Source: Nageia nagi
Taxonomy: Eukaryota; Pinophyta
DNA: 64,000 bases
Assembly: GCA_050084985.1 (NCBI GenBank)
Contig: JBITNC010000001.1
Span: 214,520,001-214,584,000 of the forward strand
Direction of reading: 5' to 3'
The position numbers and the translations under genes are program-made. Positions 49,920 to 60,092 of the stretch are shown in pieces. A model generated the notes under the pieces. The model saw only the letters and a list, made by a program, of their open reading frames with translations. It was not told the DNA's origin and did not search any database. How positions within the stretch are numbered: the stretch's first letter is position 1; each line of letters begins with the position of its first letter.

Positions 49920-50570
49920 CCTTGTCATGATACTACCAACCCATGACCACGCATGATGACACATGACCACACATGACAACACATGACCATACATGATAAC
50001 ACATGATCACACATGACAATACATGACCACACATGACAACACATGACCACACATGATCACACATGACAACATAAGTGAATCGCATACTATAGTAGAATGG
50101 GAGCTCAACTCCATGCCAAGATGCATGATAATGTGAGAGCTAAAACTCTACATCAAGAGGTATGATATGATAATGAGAGCTAAAACTCTACACCAAGAGG
50201 CATAATATGATGATGAGAGCTAAAAATCTATGCCAAGAGATATAATATGATTATGAGAGCTAAAACTCTATGCCAAGAGGCATAATATGAAGATGAGAGC
50301 TAAAACTCTATGCCAAGAGGAAAAATATGATGATAAGAGCTGAAACTCTACACCAAAAGAAATAATATGATGATGAGAGCTAAAACTCTATGCCAAGAAG
50401 CATAATATGATGATGAGAGCTAAAACTCTAATCTAAGAGATATAATATGATGATGAGAGCTAAAACTCTATTCCAAAAGGCATAATATGATGATAAGATA
50501 TAAAACTCCACACTAAGAGGCATAATATGATAATGAGATTTGAAACTCTACATCAAGAGGCATATAACAA
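49920..50570. repeat. Decayed minisatellites of C3
   Basis: ACATGACCACACATGACAAC units (about 49935-50070), then about 11 units of 40 bp (GATGAGAGCTAAAACTCTAT with GCCAAGAGGCATAATAT). They occupy the same position as the arrays in C1 and C2. Confidence 0.8.
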
Positions 50571-50860
50571 AATACAATCTAGGATATAGCCATATAGATA
50601 ATTCTTCATCATATCTAGCAAATTAAGATGTTCAATCTAATAAAATAAAGAATATAAGTAATCTATTTTGACATAAGCACACCATCAATGATTCTCTAAA
50701 GAAGGCCATAAGTGGTCCTTTTCTTAAGAAATTTTTGAAAACTAGAAAACCTAAATAATGGTTTATTTCTTATTTATTTTGATTGACTATTCTATTTACC
50801 TATTTGTAACTCATAGGTATGCAAATCAATACTATCAAGGTATATGTGCCCTTGAAATCT

Positions 50861-50868
50861 TATAAAAG
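50861..50868 (+). promoter_or_regulatory. TATA box of the antisense gene in C3
   Basis: TATAAAAG followed by AGGG, at the same place relative to exon 1 as in C2 (about 155 bp before it). Confidence 0.45.
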
Positions 50869-51019
50869 AGGGTTAACCACCCTTTCATTATCACTTGCTT
50901 ATATTTTTAGAGTAGAGAGTGCTTAGAAGTTTTGAGAACTTGTAAGGTAGGTGCTTGTTCCTAATTTTGCTACTATCAATCATTGATTTACCTTTGATTC
51001 TTTTTCACATTTCTCTATC

Positions 51020-52810
51020 CTAACTTTATTGATTACACATTGAGAAGGACACAGAGCTACTCTAGTGATGAACTCTCCTAATGGTCATTAGGTAAATCAT
51101 CTTTACCTATCTTTCTTTGGTGAATTCTTGATTTTTTCTATGTGTTTTCTTTTTACATAGTTTTTTTGTTAGTTCAGTATCCTATTCCTAGTGTTTTATC
51201 CATTAGAATACCTTTGCTTTTATTTTTGAATTTTAACACTATTTTTCATTTTCCTACCTCTATGATTAGGTTTTTCTTTTCCATACAACCTTACTCATGA
51301 AAGTTTTTCAATTTTCTATATGGAAAGAGGGCTATTAGCAATTCTTTCTACCCTAGTTTGGACCATGAGCAATCTTTTTTTAATATAATTTGGATCATGG
51401 GTGGTCCTCTTTTACTATTTTGCAAAACTCAAAAAATATATTAATAATAGGAACTAATATTACTTTTTGAGTGTTTTGTACCAAGATCATAGCTTTTATA
51501 TGTGATATTTTAGAAAGAGTACTATATTTATAATTGCTTAATAATGGCCCTAGTTAAATGAGAGCTAGAGCACATTTGAGGCTATTTCCTTGAGCTATTT
51601 AGCCTTTCTTGATTATATCTATCATGATCAATATATCTTGATAACTTTGATGGAGAGGTGGGATTCTAATTCCAACATCTTTCACTTACCAATAAGGGAT
51701 ATTACAATGAATCTCAAGGATATCTATAGGATCACTAAGTTATATATTAGAGATAAGCTAGGGAACATGGTTCCCATTCCTAGCATAGAATGAGCAAAAG
51801 AGTGGGCTATATGGCTCATAGGCTTAGACAAGGTGAACCAAAGGAAGAGAGGAGTTTCCTTAATGAGACATGTACTAGAGGATCCTCCATCATAAGCTAA
51901 TATATGACTAAGGCTCCTTATTGTTTGCTTACTAGATGCTATTATATACCTAGATAAGAGCAGTAAGACATTCCTCATGGGGATGGTGCTTATTATCATG
52001 GATAGGGTCTAACATGAGTAGAGATACACATGATGCCTAGCTATTTTAGCATAGCTATACAATGATTTGCATGCATTCATTGAGGTGGTGAGAGGGGTGA
52101 GATAGGTGGCTCACTCCATGATACTATAGGTATGGGCTTATGATCACATAGGCATCTCTAGACTAGCCTCTTTACCATAGGACCTAATTGATGATGTGCC
52201 CACATGGTAGCAATGGGGAACTACACATGGTCATAACTTTTCTAACATCAACCTAAAGGGATGGAGGATAAGATTTGACACACTTAAAGAGTCACAAATG
52301 CACTAGTGTCAATATAGATATGCCCTAGAGTGGATCAAGGATATGCATGAGCTAGCCTAGGTGAGACACTATGTATATATCTAGGTATGTAGGGTGTTGG
52401 TTAAGCCATACAAATTATAGTAAGTACTCTAATAGTTTAGGATATAGATGATTGCAAGATAGTAGTACACTATTATCATAGTAGGGATCTATCATAGGAC
52501 TATGAACTAATGCTAGATTGGGATTCTAAGTGTACATCCCCTAGCAAGGACTCAAACTTTGAGGATGACCTAAACATAGATCATATTAAGCATATTGAGG
52601 ACTACATGGATTGGTGGTGAGGACATGCTCCTCACCACCTAGGCATACATGAGGTAGACCAACCTAAGGATGAGGGAGATGCATCCAACATAGAGGAGGC
52701 ATTGATAGGATGGAGAATAGGATACATAATCAAGATGGGGCTCACATGACATAGATGAAATATGTGACAAGATACTAGATGTTTATCATGATGATAATGA
52801 GGAGACTAAC
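51020..52810 (+). pseudogene. Antisense plant-mobile-domain gene of C3, 5' part (exons 1-2)
   Basis: Exon 1 relic at 51020-51091 (start codon lost; the end GGTCATTAG before GT matches C2). Exon 2 is from about 51514 after an AG. It keeps LMERWDSNSNIFHLP (about 51650-51700), DITMNLKDIYRITKLYIRDKLGNM and YLDKS, but has many stops (CAG to TAG, TGG to TGA or TAG). Identity to the C2 gene is visible to about 52800, where C2 inserted within the acidic region. The missing end resumes at 60956. Confidence 0.75.
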
Positions 52811-53669
52811 TGTTTACAAATAAAAATTGAGAATGCAAATAAGTAAATAGGGGGGGTTATCTACAAACTCAATATTATCTGTATTCTAGCTACGGATAGC
52901 AATTTATTCTAGATACACAATGAACAACATATAACTATTCAGAAGTGTAAATGTAACCAACCAAGACCGTGATTTGTGTACTTACCTCACGGAACATACC
53001 TGACAACGGAAGATGTAGATATGAGCGATGTACTGATGATAAGCTACCTTTCCAACAGCTTCGCAACCTGCAATGATGCCAAAAGAGGACCGCGGGCGGT
53101 CCGTTTCAGTAATATAAGAGCGCCGGCGGTGTTCTTCCGTTCACAAAGGAGCGCCGGCAGCCTTATCTTGATAGCTTTGACCTCTCAGTTAGGTCCAGTT
53201 CTTCAATATAGATATCTCAGATAGCAGTATAATATCAGAATTGATCGCAGATGTCAGGATAGCTCGCGCAAGGAAGCACACAAACCACAGCCTTGTAGGC
53301 GGTACCAAGAGATACCTTAGGGGGTAGCCACTTACAAGACCATACGCGGGATCATGTGTATCCTTGTTGTTGTGGACTTACTATTAGATCCCTTATTTAT
53401 ATAGATATAGGTAATACCGCCCATAGGTCGGCGTGCATCCACATAAATAAGGTTAATTCACAAGATTTAAGATAAATACATCAATAAACAAGATGATTCA
53501 CACAATACTCAAGATATACCATGCAATATTCAAGATAACCCATGCAATATTCCCATTCAAGCCAAACATTGATATTATCACTTTTATCCATTCAAGACAT
53601 ATAGTTAAACCAAGCATATTTCATTAATTTATTGATTTAAAAGCATAAAATCATTTTTATGTGTTAACA
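52811..53669 (-). mobile_element. 3' LTR of C2 (859 bp)
   Basis: TGTTTACA...TGTTAACA in plus reading. Palindrome triplet at about 53086-53162, donor GTAAGTA at 52979-52985 (minus), polypurine tract at 53670-53684. Confidence 0.95.
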
Positions 53670-53684
53670 GATGCCCCACTTTGG

Positions 53685-54150
53685 ATGTGAAATCGAAGAA
53701 ATCATGAGATGACTTGAGATTTTACATTCAAAGTAAAAACACAACATCATAGCAAGCAATTTTGATAAGCAATGATTAACACTAACCATTCCAAACTTAA
53801 GCAACATCATGATAAGGCTAGATATAGGTTGAGAAAACTCCCTTTTAACATTACCTTGGGCATGCTTGCCCCTTGCGTTTTGCTGTAGAAGGTGATAGTC
53901 TGATAAGCTGATAATCTTTGCCGCAATGTTGATGACCCAAGACAACAAACTCGACAACACATATGACAATGACCGGACAGACGACTTGACCACACATGCC
54001 GGCCGGACGACAACTTGACAAGACCACATCACAAGACAAAACATGAACAACTCACAAGACCAAGACATGATAACACACATGATCAACTCACAAGACAAGA
54101 CATGATAACACACATGATCAACTCACAAGACCAAACATGATAACCATAAC
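53685..54150. other. 3' non-coding region of C2 with 36-bp repeats
   Basis: Matches C1 39361-39890, with fewer ACATGATAACACACATGA units (about 54061-54125). No gene is supported. Confidence 0.6.
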
Positions 54151-55380
54151 CAAACACAGGTGAGAGCTAAGTATCCACACAACTGAGCCCTCTCATCAAG
54201 AGGTGTACTCCAGCTGCCGAAGAACCGAACTCCGCAAAATAATGATAAGCTGATATGTGAGAGCTAAGTATCCACACAACTGAACCCTCTCATCAAGAGG
54301 TGTACTGCAGTTGCCGAAGAACCGAACTCCGCAAAACAATGATAAGCTAGAGGGGGAGAGCTAAGTATCCACACAACTGAGCCCTCACACAAGAGGTGTA
54401 CTCCAGTTGCCGAAGAACCGAACTCCGCAAAACAATGATAAGCTGATATGTGAGAGCTAAGTATCCACACAACTGAGCCCTCTCATCAAGAGGTGTACTG
54501 CAGTTGCCGAAGAACCGAACTCCGCAAAACAATGATAAGCTAGAGGGGGAGAGCTAAGTATCCACACAACTGAGCCCTCACACAAGAGGTGTACTCCAGT
54601 TGCCGAAGAACCGAACTCCGCAAAACAATGATAAGCTAGAGGGGGAGAGCTAAGTATCCACACAACTGAGCCCTCACACAAGAGGTGTACTCCAGTTGCC
54701 GAAGAACCGAACTCCGCAAAACAATGATAAGCTGATATGTGAGAGCTAAGTATCCACACAACTGAGCCCTCTCATCAAGAGGTGTACTGCAGTTGCCGAA
54801 GAACCGAACTCCGCAAAACAATGATAAGCTAGAGGGGGAGAGCTAAGTATCCACACAACTGAGCCCTCACACAAGAGGTGTACTCCAGTTGCCGAAGAAC
54901 CGAACTCCGCAAAACAATGATAAGCTAGAGGGGGAGAGCTAAGTATCCACACAACTGAGCCCTCACACAAGAGGTGTACTCTAGTTGCCGAAGAACCGAA
55001 CTCCGCAAAACATGATAAGCAGATATGTGAGAGCTAAGTTCCACACAACTGAGCCCTCGCATCGAGAGGTGTACTGCAGTTGCCGAAGAACCGAACTCCG
55101 CAAAACAATGATAAGCTGATGGAGCTGACACTCCACTAAGAAGCATGATAAGCTGATAATGGGAGCTGAACTCCACTCATAGCCACCTGATAAGCACATG
55201 ATAATCTTGACTATGGGAGCTGGACTCCACTCATAGCCACCTGATAAGCACATGATAAGCTGACTATGGGAGCTGGACTCCACTCATAGCCACATGGTAA
55301 GCACATGATAAGCTGACTATAGGGAGCTGGACTCCACTCATAGCCACATGGTAAGCACATGATAATCTTGACTATGGGAG
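54151..55380. repeat. About 97-bp and 64-bp repeats of C2
   Basis: About ten units with CACACAACTGAGCCCTC and GAAGAACCGAACTCCGC, in two alternating spacer types (GATATGTGAGAGC and TAGAGGGGGAGAGC) that form a higher-order pattern. Then come units with CTCATAGCCACCTG. Minus-strand ORFs up to 100 codons across it are repeat artefacts. Confidence 0.85.
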
Positions 55381-55660
55381 CTGGACTCCTCTCACAAGCA
55401 TGATAATCTGATCATGGGAGCTGGACTCCTCTCACAAGCATGGTAATCTGATCATGGGAGTTGGACTCCTCTCACAAGCATGGTAATCTGATCATGGGAG
55501 CTGGACTCCTCTCACAAGCATGATAATCTGATCATGGGAGCTGGACTCCTCTCACAAGCATGATAATCTGATCATGGGAGCTGGACTCCTCTCACAAGCA
55601 TGATAATCTGATCATGGGAGCTGGACTCCTCTCACAAGCATGATAATCTGATCATTCGGG
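55381..55660. repeat. 40-bp minisatellite of C2, about 7 copies
   Basis: Same unit as in C1 (40731-41295), half the copy number. Confidence 0.9.
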
Positions 55661-55761
55661 TCTGTAAGCACGAAACTCAAAGCAATATTCTCCTGGATAT
55701 ATCATTCGTCAAACATCTATGATGCACTCATGATACTCAATAAGCTGATTTTCCAGAAAAA

Positions 55762-55830
55762 GGAACGCGGGCGATCCTTTCTTACTGACTTGGAACGCCG
55801 GCGGTCTTCATCTAAGACCGCGGGCGGTCC
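55762..55830. promoter_or_regulatory. Palindrome triplet upstream of the C2 antisense gene
   Basis: GGAACGCGGGCGATCC (55762), GGAACGCCGGCGGTCT (55792) and AGACCGCGGGCGGTCC (55815), spaced 30 and 23 bp, about 145-210 bp before the TATA box. Confidence 0.7.
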
Positions 55831-55972
55831 TTTTCTTGATGATTTTTCAAGAACCGTAAAAATCACGTTCCTGCGAATCACCCCTGGATTCCAGATTGTC
55901 GTCTAATTGCTGATCTACGTGCCCCAAACGCTCAAGTCGAAATTTACCTTGAAGTGTGTGCCCTAACCTTTT

Positions 55973-55979
55973 TATAAAA
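55973..55979 (+). promoter_or_regulatory. TATA box of the C2 antisense gene
   Basis: TATAAAA followed by GGGGCCCC, 150 bp before the exon 1 ATG (56129). Conserved in B (minus strand) and C3. It implies the gene has its own promoter, independent of the LTR. Confidence 0.6.
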
Positions 55980-56128
55980 GGGGCCCCACCCTTGCTCATT
56001 TGTTCACCCTGTCATTTTCATAGCTGAGAGCACTCTTAGAGGTTGAGAGACTGATTCGGAGAGTTTTAGCTGGTGCTTTTTTGTCACTCTCGCTAGATAA
56101 TTCTTCCTGTATTGCTGTGTTGCACGCT

Positions 56129-58394
56129 ATGGCCCTACCGATCACACGCCGAGAGGGACACCGAGCTGCCTTGGTAGCTGATTCTCCTGCCGGTCATCAG
56201 GTACACCACCTCTTCTACCTTTTTCATGCTATGTTTTTGTTTCTCTTCAAGTTTTAGCTGACTGTACACTGGTTTCCCCAATTTGCCCCTAGGGTTTCAC
56301 TGTTGCATACCCTAGCTCTGCGTTTTTCACTTTTTAATCTGCTTTTCGAACTTCCGGTGCCATGGCTGCCTTATGCTCACCCGTACAAACCTGCACCCCG
56401 AATTTTTATTCCCTTTTTCCACGGAAACAGGACCGCTGGCGGTCTTTTCTGCCCAAGCTTGGACCGTGGGCGGTTCTTATCCTCTGACATAGACCGTGGG
56501 CGATCCTCTTTTTCGTGTAGTATTCCTTTGCTATTTGTGTTTCGCGTCTTGATACTGACTTGTCTTTCATTTTTCTTGCAGAACCGTGCATACCTTATGC
56601 GTCCTTCCGGCAAGAGTGCTGCCTTCACCGCTGCCCAACAGTGGCCCCAAACTGACGCAGCCCGAAGTATTCTAGAGGATATTTCATTCAGCCACCTTGC
56701 ATTTGCTGAATATGTGTTTCATGACCGCAACATGCTTACAGCTTTGATGGAGAGGTGGGATCCGAATTCCAACACCTTTCATCTTCCCACTGGTGAGATT
56801 ACAGTAACCTTAGAGGATATCTACAGGATCACTAGGCTTCCTATCAGGGGGAAACTAGTGAACATGATTCCTGTTCCGAGCTTGGAACAGGCAGAGGTGT
56901 GGGCTACATGGCTGACAGGATCAGACGAGGTGAATCACAGGAAGAGGGGTGTGTCACTAGTGAGACATGTGCCAGAGGATCCTCCAGCACGGGGTGACCT
57001 GCGGATGAGGCTCCTCATTGCCTGCCTTCTAGATGCTATTGTCTATCCAGACAAGAGCAGTGAGACTTTCCCAGTGGGTATGATTCCCATTATTCAGGAC
57101 ATGGTTATTCACAGACAACGATATGCATGGTGCCCCGCAATACTGGCACAACTTTATCATGATCTCCACGGCTTCGCAGAGGTGGAGAGGAAGGGGAGAC
57201 AAGTGGCTCACTCTATGATCCTACAGGTGTGGGCCTATGAGCACATCACTATTTCTAGACCGACTATACTGCCCCTAGACCAGCCAGATGATGCCCCCAC
57301 CTGGCAAAGGTGGGCGACGACTGAGGTACCAGACTTCCCTAACACAGACCTAGAGGGATGGCGTGTGCGACTTGACTTACTACAGGAGGTGCAGATCTAC
57401 TGGCGTCCTTATCGGGGAGGTGTACCAGAGTGGGAAGAAGACATAGAGGAGATGACATGGGTGAGACACCCTACCTATCTACAGGCACGGAGGGCACTAG
57501 TGGAGCCATACAGGCCAGAGCGGGTACTCCGCCAATTCGGCCTCCAGCAGGGTATACCGAATGACTGCAGGATAGTAGTGCGCTACTACCGTAGCAGGCA
57601 CCTCCCAGAGGATTATGAGCCAGTACCTGACTGGGATTCAGGTTGGGAGTCCCCCAGCGAGGACTCCGACTATGAGGTAGATGATGACCTAGACGGACCT
57701 GACCACACAGAGGATTACCTAGACTGGTGGAGTACACGCCGTCCTCACCACATAGGCATACATGCTACTGACATAGGTGACGATGCATGTGAGGACGAGG
57801 ACACGGAAGACATAGGGACCGGATGGGACACTCCTTTCACCATGGGAGGATGGGGAGGAGAGGATAGCTCTACATATGCTCGTGACACATCTCTAGATGC
57901 AGGACATGACGACAATGAGGAGTCTGATCCGGACCAGGACGAATATGAACCAGAATACAAGACAGAATCGGACTGGGAGGATGAAGCCTACGATGAAGAT
58001 GATGATGGTAAACTACTTTCTCTTTTACTTTGCTTTTGACTTTGAGTTTTTCACAATACACAAGGAACTAATCATGATATATTAATGTTACGTCACAGAT
58101 ACTGTGGTAGAGATTGCTAGGCTGCATGGCCAAATCGATCAAAAGGATGAGGAGATCAGAGAACTACAGGGCCGTCTACGGTTTGGAGGAGGAGACTATG
58201 CCGGTATATATCAAGACTTACAGGCGGCTAACAAAGAAATCAAGGTCCTCTACGAGCAGCTTCGCCAGGCCGAGAGACAGATCGGCGAGGAGAAGGCCCG
58301 CGCAGAGAAATACAAGGCACGATGCGGGGGTGGTACTTCTAGCAGGGCTACTAGCTCTAGTGTAGGGGGTGGGGGCTCTAGCAGGAGACTCTAA
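56129..58394 (+). CDS. Plant mobile domain (MAIN-like) protein, three exons, antisense in C2
   Basis: Exons 56129-56200, 56582-58007 and 58099-58394 (stop TAA), 597 codons, no stop or frameshift; all junctions are GT-AG and the frame is kept. Exon 1 gives MALPITRREGHRAALVADSP. Residues about 30-350 form the plant mobile domain, with the signature ERWDPNSNTFHLPTGEITVT (from residue 81) then LEDI. About 400-500 is very acidic. Exon 3 (501-597) is a likely coiled coil ending in a Ser/Gly-rich tail (SSRRL). The family includes Arabidopsis MAIN and MAIL1, linked to silencing and genome stability, and is also found inside transposons. Both introns are recognisable in C3. Here it is opposite to gag and has its own TATA box. 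Role in the element is unknown; a silencing-related role is inference. Confidence 0.85.
56201..56581 (+). other. Intron 1 of the C2 gene with palindrome triplet
   Basis: 381-bp GT-AG intron ending TTTTTCTTGCAG. It holds three palindromes at 56430, 56461 and 56491 (spacing 31 and 30). Translation also runs open through part of it (from 56303), but exon 1 and the matching relics in B and C3 favour splicing. Confidence 0.7.
58008..58098 (+). other. Intron 2 of the C2 gene
   Basis: 91-bp GT-AG intron (GTAAAC to CGTCACAG), phase 1, joining G to AT as Asp. C3 has the equivalent intron at 61027-61110. Confidence 0.75.
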
Positions 58395-58734
58395 ATCATT
58401 TCTATGTAATCTCATCATTGTAAACAAAGACATTTTGAGCATGATATATATAAAACACATATTTTGGTACCTGATTTGTTCTTTATGCATGTACTTGCGA
58501 TGTTTGAATTTGGTGTTCCGTGATCCTTGAGAACGAGCACCAACGATATGACGTGAAATTCTGATCCTTCATGTTACGAACATATTCGGCATCTTTCGCT
58601 TTCCCCTGTTTTTCCTCTAAAAGAGGACCGCCGGCGGTCCTATTATCACAAAATACACCGCCGACGCTCCTGTTATAACGTCATAAATTTTCCCAAATCT
58701 CATGACGTCCGTTAATTCCCTGCGTGTTTCTCTC

Positions 58735-58771
<37 letters not shown>

Positions 58772-58783
58772 TATATTTTGATC
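58395..58783. other. Region between the two convergent C2 genes
   Basis: The 3' ends of the antisense gene and gag face each other here. It holds a palindrome pair at 58625-58640 and 58655-58670 (30 bp apart) and a run of about 30 T (58739-58769; poly-A in element sense) just after the gag stop. This is where pol would be in a full element. Confidence 0.6.
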
Positions 58784-60001
58784 TTACCAAATAATGCCTC
58801 CAGGGGGCCTAGAGCTCCCTCCGGTGTCAACCTTACAAGCATCTTCAAGAAAGATCATATTGATGTGTTGTTCTTCTCCTGTATTTTCAACCCTTTCCGG
58901 ACATACATAGCATCCGTCTTCTATAAGCTTCTGGATTCTATCTCTAAGGTTCCCACATCCATTAGTGGCATGCCCTTTAGCCTGATGATACTCACAATAC
59001 CTGTCTTCCTTATACCAATGGGGTTTTTCTGCCGTCGGATCTTCCTCACGCTTTGGTAAAGGTTGTAATAACCCTTTTTCCGCAAGGTCCTTTAAGATGT
59101 GTCTTGGGGGTATGGGGAATCTCACATATCTCTTTTCCTTTGTCTCACTTGTCTTTTCAGCTACATGGACAGCTTTTTCTTTCTTTGGCGATTGTGGTCT
59201 CTTGTCTTTTGCTTTTGTCTTTTCATTGTTACCATACTTTACATGCCCTAGCTTCACAAGGACTTTTTCTTTCTCTAACAACTTATATGTCATATCGGAG
59301 AATGTGAGATGTGTATAATCAATAACATGTGATTGTAGGGGCAATATAACAGCTTCTTTAAAAATATTATTTACCTCCTTTTCTGTTAACTTGGTCTTTA
59401 TCTGCTGCCATATCTTTTTAAACCTTACAACAAATTTATCCAATTGCTCATTACTGTCCTGTTTAATAGCACATAAATCTGATAGCATAACCTCCTTCTT
59501 GATGTTATGCTTATATTGCTCCAGAAACAAGTCACTGAATTCTGCAAATGATGTAATGGATCCTTCAGGTAAGCCATAGAACCATTCTCGCGCATCTCCT
59601 TCCAAGCTCTGAGGGAAGAATTTAGCCTGCAACCTTTGGTCTGTACCAATTGTGAGTTCACATTCATCCTGAAATCCTTGTATATGTCTCCTTGGATCTC
59701 CTCCACCATTAAACTTATTGAACTTTGGCTTAATATAGTCGGCTGGGGGCATATGCCTACGAATGACATCACATAAAGGACTACCAAATTCGAAAGACTC
59801 GCTAGGCGGAGCTGATCTTCTTGTCAATCTATCTATCTGCCTCTGCATACCTTCCATTGTGGCCTGAACATTACTATCGTCACCCTCAGCACTATGTTGC
59901 CTTCCTCCGGATCCCTCCGGATCATCATGTCTGATCTCTACCAATAGTTCATCCAAATCCCTTTTCGAAAGACTACGCAAGAATAACTTGAGCTGTTCCA
60001 T
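58784..60001 (-). CDS. gag: gag of C2, intact
   Basis: 405 codons, ATG at 60001 (MEQLKLFLRSLSKRDLDELL), stop at 58784. Structure: N-terminal helix-rich part, capsid (KFNKFNGGGDPRRHI, AREWFYGLPEGSITSFAEF, FLEQYKHNIKKEVMLSDL), a Lys-rich linker and the zinc knuckle CEYHQAKGHATNGC near the C terminus. It aligns with C1 gag up to ...FLEDAC, then ends in SSRPPGGIIW instead of continuing to protease. C3 has the same kind of ending (RPFGYVIW), so the stop looks inherited. The protein would form particles and package RNA. No lesion seen. Confidence 0.9.
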   Translation of the reverse strand: MEQLKLFLRSLSKRDLDELLVEIRHDDPEGSGGRQHSAEGDDSNVQATMEGMQRQIDRLTRRSAPPSESFEFGSPLCDVIRRHMPPADYIKPKFNKFNGGGDPRRHIQGFQDECELTIGTDQRLQAKFFPQSLEGDAREWFYGLPEGSITSFAEFSDLFLEQYKHNIKKEVMLSDLCAIKQDSNEQLDKFVVRFKKIWQQIKTKLTEKEVNNIFKEAVILPLQSHVIDYTHLTFSDMTYKLLEKEKVLVKLGHVKYGNNEKTKAKDKRPQSPKKEKAVHVAEKTSETKEKRYVRFPIPPRHILKDLAEKGLLQPLPKREEDPTAEKPHWYKEDRYCEYHQAKGHATNGCGNLRDRIQKLIEDGCYVCPERVENTGEEQHINMIFLEDACKVDTGGSSRPPGGIIW

Positions 60002-60074
60002 ATCTAAGACACTCACAAGATAGATGTTAATCTGAACTAAAACCTTTAGGGTTTTAGTGTAATGATGTGTAGTT

Positions 60075-60090
60075 CACGTCGGGTTCACCA
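60075..60090 (-). promoter_or_regulatory. Primer-binding site of C2
   Basis: TGGTGAACCCGACGTG on the minus strand, two bases after the LTR, identical to C1. Confidence 0.8.
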
Positions 60091-60092
60091 AA

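Noticed and set aside
54264-55283. Minus-strand ORFs up to 100 codons in the 97-bp repeats
   Set aside because: Periodic translation of tandem repeats.
56303-56581. Extension of the mobile-domain ORF upstream to 56303
   Set aside because: This part is intron: GT at 56201, TTTTCTTGCAG at 56581, a 72-nt exon 1 in C2 and B in frame, and only the exons are conserved as protein.
57471-57960. Minus-strand ORFs inside the mobile-domain gene
   Set aside because: Shadows of the plus-strand coding frame, without homologues in C3.
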